Shown here piece by piece: positions 1 to 8,928 of a stretch of 64,000 bases of DNA. The translations under genes and the position numbers were made by a program. Numbering within the stretch: the stretch's first letter is position 1; each line of letters begins with the position of its first letter. The notes under the pieces were generated by a model. That model worked only from the letters and a program-made list of their open reading frames with translations. It made no database searches and was not told the origin of the DNA. This DNA is from Thermovenabulum sp049723235. Its GTDB lineage: Bacteria > Bacillota > Thermosediminibacteria > Thermosediminibacterales > Thermosediminibacteraceae. The stretch spans positions 18,461 through 82,460 of the forward strand of contig NZ_JBNARB010000008.1 in the NCBI RefSeq assembly GCF_049723235.1, given 5' to 3'.

Positions 1-867
1 GGAAATGGATTCGGCACTAACGGAGACCTGGTGTGCCGCATAAGATAACGTTCCTAAACGGTTCAGCCATTGAGTAGAAATAAGTCTACTTACATTAAAG
101 GAAATTTCTTCTAAAGATGCGGGAATACTTAAAATAACCAGCTTTTTTATCGTTTTAATGTCCAATTTCTTAATATATTTTAATTTCATTTTCAGGTTTC
201 CCTTTCCGTAAAATAAATAAAAAACGGTTATTAAAAAACATAAAACCTGAGCAACGGCAGTAGCAACAGCAGCTCCTTTAACCTCCCATCTCGGGAAACC
301 GAAATTACCAAAGATTAAAAGATAATCCCCCGCTATATTAACAATATTGGCAATCGCTACCGAGTACATCGGGATAATGGTATTCCCAGCTCCTCGTAAG
401 GCTGAATTTAACACCATAGCAGCTATATAAAAAGCTGCCCCGGCTGAAGCTATTTTAAGGTATACTGTACCCAATTCTACTACCTTAATATCCCTGGTAA
501 AAAGTAATATCAAATTTTGAGCAAAGGCAAAATTAATTAAAAACACTGCAAACCCCAACAGGGCGGAAATTATAAAGGACTGTCCGGTTATAAAATTTGC
601 TTTTTCTATCTCTTTGCTCCCAATAAATCGGGATACCATTGCTGTGGTACCAACGCCAAGAGCACCGAAAATAAAGGCACTGCTGTAAGCCAAATGACTC
701 CCAAGCCCTACAGCGCTTAAGGCTTCTGCGCTCAAATGACCTACCATAGCAGTATCCACTACCCATATTACGGTTCCGGAAAGCATCTCTAAAATGGTAG
801 GCCAGGCAAGTCTTAATATTTCTTTTCGAAGCAACTTAATTTCGTTTCCTTTTGCCGTTGTTTGCAT
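1..867 (-). CDS. MATE family efflux transporter (partial)
   Basis: Open from an ATG at 867 to the window edge, so the C-terminal part of the protein is missing here. The reading frame gives about 289 residues of a polytopic membrane protein with the MATE-like segment TAMVGHLSAEALSAVGLG near residue 40, followed by repeated hydrophobic helices. MATE proteins (about 450 residues) export drugs or metabolites in exchange for Na+ or H+. A GGAGG site lies about 6 bases before the ATG. It is the last gene of its strand in the window and is separated from the next upstream gene by a terminator. Substrate cannot be predicted. Confidence 0.85.
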   Translation of the reverse strand, partial: MQTTAKGNEIKLLRKEILRLAWPTILEMLSGTVIWVVDTAMVGHLSAEALSAVGLGSHLAYSSAFIFGALGVGTTAMVSRFIGSKEIEKANFITGQSFIISALLGFAVFLINFAFAQNLILLFTRDIKVVELGTVYLKIASAGAAFYIAAMVLNSALRGAGNTIIPMYSVAIANIVNIAGDYLLIFGNFGFPRWEVKGAAVATAVAQVLCFLITVFYLFYGKGNLKMKLKYIKKLDIKTIKKLVILSIPASLEEISFNVSRLISTQWLNRLGTLSYAAHQVSVSAESIS

Positions 868-930
868 AAAAATTCCTCCAAAAAATTTTACGTCATTTTC
901 TACAATGACAGGTATATTTATTATACAACA

Positions 931-956
931 AAAAAGCAGGGTCAAAAACCCTGCTT
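931..956 (-). terminator. Rho-independent terminator
   Basis: A 9-bp stem AAGCAGGGT / ACCCTGCTT with a 5-base loop overlaps the stop codon of the secreted protein gene at 955 and is followed on the minus strand by a T-rich run. It separates that gene from the MATE gene. Confidence 0.8.
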
Positions 957-1848
957 ATTGATTTTGAGTTGTCGTTTGCTCCTGGGATTGTTCGGAGATA
1001 GACTCGGACGAACCGCTGTTGTTCCCTTGATTTTGATCGGTAGTTCCGGTTTGCATAGTTTGATTTTGTTGATCATTGGTTTGTTCACCCTGACCGGTTG
1101 TACCCTGGTTGCTTGAAGTATCGGAAGTATTGCTTGTGCTATTTGTATTTTCGTTATTGCTTTGATTACCGGCCTGTTGTTCGTTAGAACCTTCTACTTG
1201 AACATCTCCATTCTTATCCTGGTAAACTTTTAATCCAAAAATATCCCTCAATACTCTTATAGGAACATACGTCCTGTTGTTTATAGAAAGCGCTGGTACG
1301 TCAATCGTTATCTTATTTTCCTTGCCGGGCTCTGTTACAATGATTTCCATGGAACCCAATACTATTGCTACCGTTTTATCTCCTTTAATAATGTAAACCA
1401 CCTTATTTTGTTCATCCCATTTGACTTCCGCATTTAAAACGTTCTTAATTACGTTTATTGGTATAAGTATCCTCCCATCCTTTATTACCGGTGGGGCATC
1501 AAATTTCCCTTCTTTGCCGTTAAGTTTTACTTTTTTCTTGAATTCCTGTACCTTTTTAGGGTTCATTACGATATTAGCCTTTGCTTTCTCCCTTTTCTCT
1601 AACTGCTCTTTAATAAGATTTTTTAACCTTTCCTGAACCTTGGGATCCTTTAAAAATTCCTTTACTTTTTCTTCAATAACCTTGTCAATCTTTTCCATAA
1701 TGTTTTTTTCTTTTACGCTTTGCATTACTTTTTCTTTAGCCTGTAACCCCTTGCCGGGCACTGTCCCGTTTGGTTTTGCAAAAGCAACCGTTGATAAAAC
1801 CATTACCAGTATTAGAGTTAAAGAGATAATTTTGAAGAACCCTTTCAT
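955..1848 (-). CDS. Secreted protein with copper amine oxidase N-terminal-like domain
   Basis: 297 residues. An N-terminal signal peptide (Lys-rich start, hydrophobic core, cleavage near AFA-KP at about residue 24) is followed by a charged helical stretch (about 35-105). Next comes a copper amine oxidase N-domain-like module (about 110-218) with the typical phrases GRILIPINVIKNVL and NNRTYVPIRVLRDIFG. The last 80 residues are a low-complexity Ser/Thr/Asn/Gln tail. Such modules are common in exported proteins of thermophilic clostridia and are thought to be wall- or matrix-associated; no amine oxidase activity is implied. Start: ATG with AAGGAGG about 11 bases upstream. Monocistronic, with its own terminator. 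Confidence 0.8.
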   Translation of the reverse strand: MKGFFKIISLTLILVMVLSTVAFAKPNGTVPGKGLQAKEKVMQSVKEKNIMEKIDKVIEEKVKEFLKDPKVQERLKNLIKEQLEKREKAKANIVMNPKKVQEFKKKVKLNGKEGKFDAPPVIKDGRILIPINVIKNVLNAEVKWDEQNKVVYIIKGDKTVAIVLGSMEIIVTEPGKENKITIDVPALSINNRTYVPIRVLRDIFGLKVYQDKNGDVQVEGSNEQQAGNQSNNENTNSTSNTSDTSSNQGTTGQGEQTNDQQNQTMQTGTTDQNQGNNSGSSESISEQSQEQTTTQNQ

Positions 1849-2027
1849 AATCCCATCTCCTCCTTTTGTAGTTTTTTTGTGCCCCTCTTTCTAATAATAC
1901 TTATTCGAAGTATAATGAAATAAAGTTGGGGTTATTTTATAAAAAATTTTTTTACCGAAACACTGCTTTAAAAGTATTAAAAAAACTTATAAAATATAAC
2001 CAGAATAAAGTGTCGGGAGGAATATAA

Positions 2028-2393
2028 ATGTTTTTTTTCGGGATTTTTGGAATCCAGGACAGAGAAAAAACTATTAAAGAATTTGAAAGCACCATTTGCC
2101 CGCGCTGCGGAAGGCTAACCAGGGCAGAGCTCATAGAGGTTTATACCTATTTTCACTTCTTTTTTATTCCTTTATTTCAATGGAATCACAGGTATTACGT
2201 AACTCTAAGATGCTGCAGGGCTTTTTACGAAGTTCCTAAGGATTATATTAACGAGCTCAAACAAACTTCAATAATAGATTTCTCCAGATTAAAAGATTTA
2301 TCCTATTTTAACCCAAATACCTGCCCTCGTTGCGGTAATATCGTTAACCCCAATTTCAATTACTGTCCCTTCTGCGGTGAAAGGCTAAACTAA
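2028..2393 (+). CDS. Zinc-ribbon protein
   Basis: 121 residues with two zinc-binding modules. Near the N-terminus is CPRCG, with a later CC pair about 40 residues on; at the C-terminus a compact ribbon CPRCG...CPFCG. Between them is a Trp/Phe-rich segment that could be a membrane-peripheral helix. It resembles small zinc-ribbon proteins of unknown role common in Firmicutes. ATG start with GGGAGG 9 bases before. Its 3' end overlaps the convergent dapB by 9 bp, with no terminator between them. Confidence 0.8.
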   Translation: MFFFGIFGIQDREKTIKEFESTICPRCGRLTRAELIEVYTYFHFFFIPLFQWNHRYYVTLRCCRAFYEVPKDYINELKQTSIIDFSRLKDLSYFNPNTCPRCGNIVNPNFNYCPFCGERLN

Positions 2394-3125
2394 GTCTTTC
2401 ATTGTGTAATATCCGGGAGTTTTACCTACGACAAACCTGACAGCTTTTAGTGCTCCCCTGGCCAAAACCTTCCTTGATGTTACGGTATGTGCAAGTTCTA
2501 TGGTTTCATCTTCCCCGGCAATTAAAATCCTATGTTCACCCACTAAATTACCCGCCCGGATGGAGTGTATCCCTATTTCATTCTTATCCCTCTTTTTCCT
2601 TTTTTCTGCCCTGGAAAACACATACTCGCAGTCCTTTTTTAATTCTTTTATGGCCTCGGCGATCATTAGCGCCGTTCCGCTGGGTGCATCAATTTTTTGA
2701 TTGTGGTGTCTCTCTATTATCTCTATATCGTAATCGTCGAGAACCTCTACTGCCTTTTTGACAAGATTTACCAACAAGAACACCCCGAGGGACATGTTGG
2801 AGGAAACGAATACGGGCACGAATTTAGAGGTTTCTTTTAACATTTTATAATGTTTTTCTTCCAGTCCAGTAGTTCCTATTACTAAAGAAATCCCATTTTC
2901 TTTTGCGAACCTGCAAAGATTCTCTATGGATGTAGGATGTGAAAAATCAAGTATAACATTTGCTTTTTCCGTAATTTTAAAAACATCATCGAATATTGGA
3001 AATTCGCCGCCTTCCGTGTTTTTGTCTACCCCCGCTACTATTTTGAAATCATTGCTCTCCTTTATGATTTCACGAAGGGTTCTTCCCATCTTCCCGTTTG
3101 CCCCGCTCAAAATAATATTAATCAC
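2385..3125 (-). CDS. dapB: 4-hydroxy-tetrahydrodipicolinate reductase
   Basis: 246 residues. Reduces the DapA product with NAD(P)H in the lysine/diaminopimelate pathway. The N-terminal nucleotide motif GANGKMGRTL starts at about residue 8. The catalytic and substrate-binding segment ERHHNQKIDAPSGTA lies near residue 140 and contains the family HH and K-DAPSGTA elements. Length matches the family (about 250). Start is GTG: the only upstream ATG is followed at once by a stop, and GGGGG is 8 bases before the GTG. No dapA or other dap gene is adjacent. Its 3' end overlaps the convergent zinc-ribbon gene. Confidence 0.95.
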   Translation of the reverse strand: MINIILSGANGKMGRTLREIIKESNDFKIVAGVDKNTEGGEFPIFDDVFKITEKANVILDFSHPTSIENLCRFAKENGISLVIGTTGLEEKHYKMLKETSKFVPVFVSSNMSLGVFLLVNLVKKAVEVLDDYDIEIIERHHNQKIDAPSGTALMIAEAIKELKKDCEYVFSRAEKRKKRDKNEIGIHSIRAGNLVGEHRILIAGEDETIELAHTVTSRKVLARGALKAVRFVVGKTPGYYTMKDLV

Positions 3126-3195
3126 TTACATTCCCCCTTTTTTAATATTAGGATTTATATAAATAATTATATTTTTTAGTATTACATATTATAAA

Positions 3196-3225
3196 CAAAA
3201 TCCCTGCAGCCGTCTACCGCAGGGA
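3196..3225 (-). terminator. Likely terminator after the 67-residue ORF
   Basis: A 7-bp stem TCCCTGC / GCAGGGA with an 11-base loop, followed on the minus strand by ATTTTGTTT. It lies 34 bases after the stop of the small ORF and before dapB. The T run is imperfect. Confidence 0.6.
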
Positions 3226-3258
3226 CGTTATCTTTCATGATTTTTTCATTTCAAATCC

Positions 3259-3462
3259 TTATTTAATCATGTAATAAAAAGTTTCCAATTCCTCATTATC
3301 AGCTCGAGGGAGTTTCACCTGCAACTCATGAATTACCTCATCATCCACCTTAATAAATTTATCTCCCAGCATCCTTGAACAAATATTAATGCTTGCAAGG
3401 GAATTTTTATGGTGTTTTATAAAGTCTATTATCTCCTCAATGGTTTTTTCTCTATCGTGCAT
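3259..3462 (-). CDS. Small hypothetical protein
   Basis: 67 residues, predicted helical, acidic, with no signal peptide or metal motif. A six-codon longer GTG start exists at 3480, but it overlaps the GGAGG site that is 11 bases before the ATG at 3462, so I choose the ATG. It lies just downstream of birA in the same direction, 50 bases away. I do not recognise the family. Confidence 0.6.
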   Translation of the reverse strand: MHDREKTIEEIIDFIKHHKNSLASINICSRMLGDKFIKVDDEVIHELQVKLPRADNEELETFYYMIK

Positions 3463-3513
3463 AAATGTAAACACCTCCACTATTATTTTTAATAATATTT
3501 ATTTTTTTATGCC

Positions 3514-4512
3514 CTATCTTAACGAAACATCTCCGCTCAATATTCTCTCCACACTTCCATCGTTTTTTCTAATTAACAATGCTCCGAACCCATCTATATC
3601 AAAAGCTATCCCTTCAATCTCTTTTGTTTTTCCTATTATTTTTACATTCCGGCCAATAGTACAATTTAAAGCCTTCCATTCCTTCAACACCTCATGAAAA
3701 TTACCTTTTTCCAGCTTTGAATAAAAATATTCAAATTCCTTTAAAAAATCGATTAATATTTTTTTCCTGTCAACGGGTTCTCCTTTTATTAAATACAAAG
3801 ATGTGGCAATGTTTTCCAATTCACCGGTAAATTTTTTGGTGTTTACATTTATGCCTACGCCGACGATAACATGATTTATCCTATCTATTTCCGCGCTGAT
3901 TTCGGTTAAAATTCCTGCTAATTTTTTCTCCTCATATAAAATATCATTTGGCCATTTTATTGCACAGTTTATTCCCTGTTTCCTGATGGCTTTTGCACAG
4001 GCCACTGCGGTCACCAGGGTGATTTTGGGAGCCTCTTCGGGGGATAAATTAGGCCTTAAAATTATAGATAACCAAATACCTTCATTTTTTGGAGATTCCC
4101 ATTTTCGGCCCATTCTTCCCTTACCCATAGTTTGTTTTTCAGATAAAATCAAAGTGCCATGGGGTTCCCCGTTTACTGCTAAAATCTTTGCTTTTTCATT
4201 TGTAGACCCTATGGACTCATAATAGTAAATTTTATTTCCTAAAAATTTTAGTTCTTCATCCTTCCATATTTCTTCAGGATACAATATATCGGGGGAACTT
4301 TTTAAACAATACCCCAGCCTTGGAACCGAATCAATTTCGTATCCAAGCTTTTTGAATCCATTTATGTGTTTCCATATAGCCGTCCTGGTCACATTCAATT
4401 TTTCGCTCAGTTCTTCTCCGGATACGTATTTCCCCTTGTTGTTCAAAAGATATAAAAGTATCTCATTTTTATTTTTTTTATCCTGAGCCTTAATTAAAAT
4501 CTCTTCTTCCAT
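3514..4512 (-). CDS. birA: Biotin--protein ligase / biotin operon repressor
   Basis: 332 residues. Activates biotin with ATP and attaches it to carboxylase carrier domains; the N-terminal winged helix allows repression of biotin genes. Domains: HTH (about 10-65, phrase SGEELSEKLNVTRTAIWKHI), then the ligase core with the biotinyl-adenylate loop GKGRMGRKW at about residue 130 and KWPND near 185, and a C-terminal SH3-like domain. Bifunctional length (family about 320-330). ATG start preceded by AAGGTGA. No biotin synthesis gene is in the window, so its regulon cannot be seen here. Confidence 0.95.
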   Translation of the reverse strand: MEEEILIKAQDKKNKNEILLYLLNNKGKYVSGEELSEKLNVTRTAIWKHINGFKKLGYEIDSVPRLGYCLKSSPDILYPEEIWKDEELKFLGNKIYYYESIGSTNEKAKILAVNGEPHGTLILSEKQTMGKGRMGRKWESPKNEGIWLSIILRPNLSPEEAPKITLVTAVACAKAIRKQGINCAIKWPNDILYEEKKLAGILTEISAEIDRINHVIVGVGINVNTKKFTGELENIATSLYLIKGEPVDRKKILIDFLKEFEYFYSKLEKGNFHEVLKEWKALNCTIGRNVKIIGKTKEIEGIAFDIDGFGALLIRKNDGSVERILSGDVSLR

Positions 4513-4589
4513 TTTTCATCACCTTACTTTTAAAATAAAAAACTACTACCAATATTCTATATTTAAGGCTTTCAAAATTAAAGACAAAA

Positions 4590-4627
4590 ATTAAAACGGC
4601 TGCAAAAATTATATCGGCAGCCGTTTT
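4590..4627 (-). terminator. Rho-independent terminator after OsmC gene
   Basis: Perfect 11-bp stem AAAACGGCTGC / GCAGCCGTTTT with a 13-base loop, 10 bases after the OsmC stop. T runs on both sides make it usable in either direction. Confidence 0.8.
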
Positions 4628-4636
4628 TCCTTCCCT

Positions 4637-5074
4637 TTAACCTATAACAAGATCACCTTTTACGGGAACACCCCGAAGAGTATCCTTTACAGGGCATCTC
4701 TCCTCAATGAGATGATAAAGTTTTTTTATATTTTCTTCCGGTGAATCGGATATGATATGCATTTTATACCTTATTTCAGAAAAACCCTTCCTCACATTGG
4801 GATTTTTCCCTAAAAATCCATCGGGATCAAGATCGCCTTCCAATTCTACCGAAAATCCCTTTAATTCTACTCCGCATTTTGGTGCAAAAGCACTGGCTAC
4901 AATTCCCATACATCCTCCAAGAGAGCAAAGAAGTAATTCCACAGGGTTCATTGCGGTGTTGGTTCCTCCCAGCTCTTTTGGCTCGTCTACCGTCACTTTA
5001 AAACCCCTGGCTTCACCCTCTACTACCATACCGTTTTTCCAGTTTGCTTTTGCAGAAAAAGTTACGTTTGGCAT
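4637..5074 (-). CDS. OsmC family peroxiredoxin-like protein
   Basis: 145 residues, the usual OsmC length. OsmC proteins reduce organic hydroperoxides with two cysteines. Both are seen: one in LLLCSLGGCMG near residue 50 and one in EERCPVKDTLRG near 125. In the first segment two cysteines are present, CSLGGC. AAGGAGGG precedes the ATG. It stands alone, with terminators on both flanks. The exact subfamily (OsmC, Ohr or YhfA-like) is not resolved. Confidence 0.88.
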   Translation of the reverse strand: MPNVTFSAKANWKNGMVVEGEARGFKVTVDEPKELGGTNTAMNPVELLLCSLGGCMGIVASAFAPKCGVELKGFSVELEGDLDPDGFLGKNPNVRKGFSEIRYKMHIISDSPEENIKKLYHLIEERCPVKDTLRGVPVKGDLVIG

Positions 5075-5204
5075 TTATTTACCCTCCTTATTTTTTCTAA
5101 TATCCCATAATTTTTGTTATATTAAAAAATAAATTACACATCCCCTTATCTCATTTCTTTCTATATTTTTTATTAAATTTACTTTTATTATTCGCAAAAA
5201 GTAA

Positions 5205-5228
5205 AAACCGCATCAAAATGCGGCTAAA
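5205..5228 (-). terminator. Rho-independent terminator after macro-domain gene
   Basis: Stem CCGCAT / ATGCGG with a 4-base loop, followed on the minus strand by TTTTTACTTTTT. It ends the macro-domain transcription unit. Confidence 0.7.
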
Positions 5229-5232
5229 AAAA

Positions 5233-5712
5233 TTAATCTTCATTAAAATAATTTATAAATTCTTCATTAATATCCATAACGGTAACATCAATATCTTCAA
5301 CGTTCCTTAAAACTTCTTTGAAAACCTCTGCCGCTTCCTTTTTAGAAACACCGCCAACTCCGGTAGCGAGAGCCGGAATTACCATTGATTTTATTTTCAT
5401 TTCTCGAGCTTTTGTAATAAGATTATTTAAGCATTTCCTTACAATCTCAATATTTGATTTTTCAGCGGGATACTTCATGGTTACAGCATGGAATATATAT
5501 TTTGCATTTAATGCTCCCGCTGTGGTCACATAAACATCTCCCGGTTGAGGATCTAATTTTTTGCAAACTTCAATAGCTTCCTCTTCTATTACCTTACCAC
5601 CCGCTTTTTTTATTGCGAAGGCTACTCCACCGCCCATAGGACCTATGCCATTTGCGGCATTAACTATCACATCAGCTGAAGCTTTTGTTATATCACCAAT
5701 AACAGCTTTCAT
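5233..5712 (-). CDS. Macro domain protein (ADP-ribose-binding/deacylase type)
   Basis: 159 residues. Macro domains bind ADP-ribose and often remove O-acetyl-ADP-ribose or ADP-ribosyl groups. Visible motifs: ITKASADVIVNAAN at residues 7-20, the glycine-rich GIGPMGGGVAFAIKK loop, and ATGVGGVSKKEAA near residue 115. Two in-frame ATGs exist. At 5718 the AAGGG site touches the codon, while at 5712 it is 6 bases away, so 5712 is preferred. It follows a small helical-protein gene by 15 bases and is probably co-transcribed with it. No ADP-ribosyltransferase or sirtuin is next to it. Confidence 0.88.
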   Translation of the reverse strand: MKAVIGDITKASADVIVNAANGIGPMGGGVAFAIKKAGGKVIEEEAIEVCKKLDPQPGDVYVTTAGALNAKYIFHAVTMKYPAEKSNIEIVRKCLNNLITKAREMKIKSMVIPALATGVGGVSKKEAAEVFKEVLRNVEDIDVTVMDINEEFINYFNED

Positions 5713-5727
5713 TTCCATCCCTTCTTT

Positions 5728-6051
5728 TTACATCCCGCAGGAGGATCCTACTTTTTCCATCGAGAGTTCTTCGTATTTTTTCCTCCAGTAATCCAATCTC
5801 CTTCTCATTTCTTTTACCAGTCGCTTATCCTCTTCAGTACAGAAACCTGATTCAACCTTTTCTTCTGCATGCTTTACGGCTTCCTCGTAGGTTTCCAATG
5901 CTTTCTTTAATAAACCTTCTGCGAAAATAGCTCTTTCTCTTTCATGGGGCCAGGGAGATTTTTTTGCGTCTCTTATGAGGACCTTCAGTAAATCAAAAAA
6001 TCTTTCTCCTTCTGTGTAAAGGTTTATTGAAAATTCCAGGTCTTTTAACAT
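5728..6051 (-). CDS. Helical hypothetical protein upstream of the macro-domain gene
   Basis: 107 residues, almost entirely predicted alpha-helix and strongly charged, with the phrase SPWPHERERAIFAEGLL near residue 33 and a C-terminal SSCGM. I do not recognise the family. Two ATGs lie 6 bases apart; the GGGAGGG site abuts the first (6057) and is 6 bases from the second (6051), which I choose. The close spacing to the macro-domain gene suggests one transcript and perhaps a shared role, which is inference only. Confidence 0.7.
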   Translation of the reverse strand: MLKDLEFSINLYTEGERFFDLLKVLIRDAKKSPWPHERERAIFAEGLLKKALETYEEAVKHAEEKVESGFCTEEDKRLVKEMRRRLDYWRKKYEELSMEKVGSSCGM

Positions 6052-6150
6052 ATACATCCCTCCCGGGTGCTTTTATAATATTAATTCCACAAAAATATGA
6101 AAATTCCTCCTAAGATTAAAATTAATTTTGTCGAAAAAGGTCAAAAGAGA

Positions 6151-8802
6151 TTAAATTATAGTTCCAATTGCAGAAATAGCTATTATGAAAATCCAAACCG
6201 AAAAATCTAAGGGAACTGTATGAAAGATACCCTGTAAATTCGGAACATAAATAGTTAACAAAAACACACCAAAGGAAATTATTACCGAAAATAATAAATA
6301 AATATTGGTAAATAGTGATTTAATGGTGATCCCTTTTTCATCGTTTCTGCACTCAAAAGCAAATATTAGCTGGGACACTATCAAAGTAGAATAAGCTAAG
6401 GTCCTGGAATAAATAAGATCACCCGAAGATAGGTACATTCCAAAGATATAAGAAATTATCGTGCATATACCTATCTTGATCCCTCTTACAAATATCTTTT
6501 TTTCAAGCCCACCGGCAAAAATATCCTCTTTTTTCCTTCTGGGAAGTTTTTTCATCACATCTTCCACGGGAGGATCAATACCCAGTGCCATTGCCGGAAG
6601 TCCGTCGGTTACTAAGTTCATTAAAAGAATCTGGGTTGGAAATAGGGGAAGAGGTAAACCGAGTATTATTGAAAAAATCATCGTTAAAACTTCCCCCGTA
6701 TTACATGAAAGCAAATACCTGATAAATTTTTTAATGTTTTCGTAAATAATTCTTCCTTCTTCCACAGCATTAACAATGCTTCTAAAATTATCATCCGTTA
6801 ATACCATTGCCGAAGCTTCTTTTGTTACATCCGTTCCGCTAAGCCCCATGGAAATTCCAATATCCGCTTCTTTTATTGCAGGTGCATCGTTCACCCCATC
6901 ACCCGTCATTGCTACGACGTGTCCTCTCTTTTTTAGGAGTTTGACTATTCTTAGTTTATGTTGCGGCGAAACCCGGGCATATATAGCTATGTCCTCAATT
7001 ATCTCTTCAAGATTTTTATCCGTTATTTTATCCAGTTCCTCTCCTGTTACTATTCGCCCTCCTTTCTCTAAAAGACCTACTTCCTTCGCAATAGCCCAGG
7101 CCGTAGATTTATGATCTCCGGTTATCATTACAGGTTTAATTCCTGCAGTAAAACATTTTTCTATTGCTTCCTTTACTTCTCTCCTGGGAGGATCTATCAT
7201 GCCCATTAAACCTGAAAATATTAAATCCCTTTCCAAATCGCCCTTTTTTGCCTCATTTAAGCTTACATGTTTATAGGCAAAAGCCAGAACCCTCAGCGCT
7301 TCCCCGCCCATTTCTTCGCTGACTTTCATGATTCTTTCTTTATCTTCAAAAGTTAAAGGAATAACCTTCCCTTCCACATCCATATATCTGCAAAGGTTAA
7401 CTACAACTTCGGGAGCGCCTTTTGTAAAAAGTAAAAGTTCTCCTTTTCTTGTTTTCACCATAACCGACATTCTTTTTCGATCCGAATTAAAAGGAATTTC
7501 CTTTATTCTCACATATTTTTCGTCGATTTCTTCTTTACTCACTCCCCCTTTTAATCCGGCAATGATAAGCGCAGCTTCGGTTGAATCACCATAAACAGTC
7601 AGCTCTTTTTTCCGGTAATCCATCAAGTTTAAAAGAAAATTGGATGTTTCTTTTTCTTTCAGGTAAGCATTATTGCATGAAACCGCTATTTCAAATAATC
7701 TTTTCAGTTCATCACCATTTTTAAAAACACTTCCATCTTTTCTTACGATTTCTCCTTCCAAACGGTAGCCGGTTCCCGTTACAATATACATCTCATTATT
7801 TGCATATATTTTCCTTACGGTCATTTTATTTTCTGTAAGTGTCCCGGTTTTATCGCTGCAAATTACGGTAGCACAACCTAAGGTTTCTACTGCGGGAAGC
7901 CTTCGGATCAACGCATTTTTTTTAGCCATCCTTTGAACACCCATGGCTAAGACTATCGTCACTATAGCTGGCAAACCTTCCGGGATTGCAGCTACCGCAA
8001 GGCTAACACCAAATAAAAACATATTTGCTATGCTCTCTCCGCGAAGAATACCTACCAATGAAACAAATACGCATATTAATGAACATATTACTATCAACTT
8101 TTCGCCCAGTATTTCAAGTTTCTTTTGTAGAGGGGTTTTTTTATCTTCAATACTTTCAATTATATGGGCAATCTTACCCATTTCGGTGTTCATGCCCGTT
8201 TCCGTAATAAGTATCTTTGCCCTGCCCGATATTACCAAGGTTCCCATAAAAACCATATCTTTTCTGTGAATTTTTAGTCCTTTATTATTTGTATTTAAGT
8301 CAAAAGCACTTTTTTCTACCGGAAAGGATTCCCCTGTAAGCAGTGATTCATCTACTAAAAAACTTTCACATTCCAATATTTTCCCATCCGCAGGTACCCG
8401 ATCTCCCGATTCCAGTAAAACCACATCTCCGGGCACCACTTCCCGGGCGGGAATAATCTTAATTTCACCGTCTCTCAATACCCTGGTGGTGGGTGCTGCA
8501 AGTTCTTTCAATTTATCTAAGGACTTTTCGGCTCTATATTCCTGGATAAAACCCATTATACCGTTAATAAGAATAATTATTAAAATAGCCAGGGAATCGG
8601 TTATTTCCCCCAAAATATAGGAGACCAACAGGGACCCGAATAGCATATAAGAAATCAGGTTATTGTACTGATTTAAAAAAATAGACACCGGATTTACCTT
8701 TTTTTTCTCTATAATTTCATTTTTTCCAAATAATCTTTTTTTAACCATTACTTCCCTATTTGTAAGACCTTTTTTTATATCTACCGAATAAGAATTTTGC
8801 AT
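6151..8802 (-). CDS. Calcium-transporting-type P-type ATPase
   Basis: 883 residues, full length for a P2A pump. Visible landmarks: actuator TGES at about 156-159, M4 PEGLP at about 274, phosphorylation motif DKTGTLT at about 317, MITGDH and TGDGVNDAP in the P domain, M5 CNTGEV and M6 NLVTDGLPA. The M4 Glu, M5 Asn/Glu and M6 Asn/Asp match the calcium-liganding residues of SERCA-type ATPases, so Ca2+ export (or Mn2+) is the best call. About ten membrane helices. ATG with AGGAGG 9 bases upstream. Monocistronic between ilvE and a small-gene pair. Confidence 0.9.
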   Translation of the reverse strand: MQNSYSVDIKKGLTNREVMVKKRLFGKNEIIEKKKVNPVSIFLNQYNNLISYMLFGSLLVSYILGEITDSLAILIIILINGIMGFIQEYRAEKSLDKLKELAAPTTRVLRDGEIKIIPAREVVPGDVVLLESGDRVPADGKILECESFLVDESLLTGESFPVEKSAFDLNTNNKGLKIHRKDMVFMGTLVISGRAKILITETGMNTEMGKIAHIIESIEDKKTPLQKKLEILGEKLIVICSLICVFVSLVGILRGESIANMFLFGVSLAVAAIPEGLPAIVTIVLAMGVQRMAKKNALIRRLPAVETLGCATVICSDKTGTLTENKMTVRKIYANNEMYIVTGTGYRLEGEIVRKDGSVFKNGDELKRLFEIAVSCNNAYLKEKETSNFLLNLMDYRKKELTVYGDSTEAALIIAGLKGGVSKEEIDEKYVRIKEIPFNSDRKRMSVMVKTRKGELLLFTKGAPEVVVNLCRYMDVEGKVIPLTFEDKERIMKVSEEMGGEALRVLAFAYKHVSLNEAKKGDLERDLIFSGLMGMIDPPRREVKEAIEKCFTAGIKPVMITGDHKSTAWAIAKEVGLLEKGGRIVTGEELDKITDKNLEEIIEDIAIYARVSPQHKLRIVKLLKKRGHVVAMTGDGVNDAPAIKEADIGISMGLSGTDVTKEASAMVLTDDNFRSIVNAVEEGRIIYENIKKFIRYLLSCNTGEVLTMIFSIILGLPLPLFPTQILLMNLVTDGLPAMALGIDPPVEDVMKKLPRRKKEDIFAGGLEKKIFVRGIKIGICTIISYIFGMYLSSGDLIYSRTLAYSTLIVSQLIFAFECRNDEKGITIKSLFTNIYLLFSVIISFGVFLLTIYVPNLQGIFHTVPLDFSVWIFIIAISAIGTII

Positions 8803-8887
8803 TGTACATACCTCCTATCTACTGCTCCATTAAAACTTTATTCCTTAAAAGGTAGTATTATGTCATTTCAAATATAAATTTTGCACA

Positions 8888-8913
8888 AAAAAAAAGGCCC
8901 CTTTTCAGGAGCC
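8888..8913 (-). terminator. Terminator of the ilv operon
   Basis: On the minus strand a 6-bp stem GGCTCC / GGGGCC (one G-T pair) with loop TGAAAA is followed by a long uninterrupted T run, 16 bases past the ilvE stop. Confidence 0.85.
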
Positions 8914-8928
8914 AGATATTCGCTCTTT

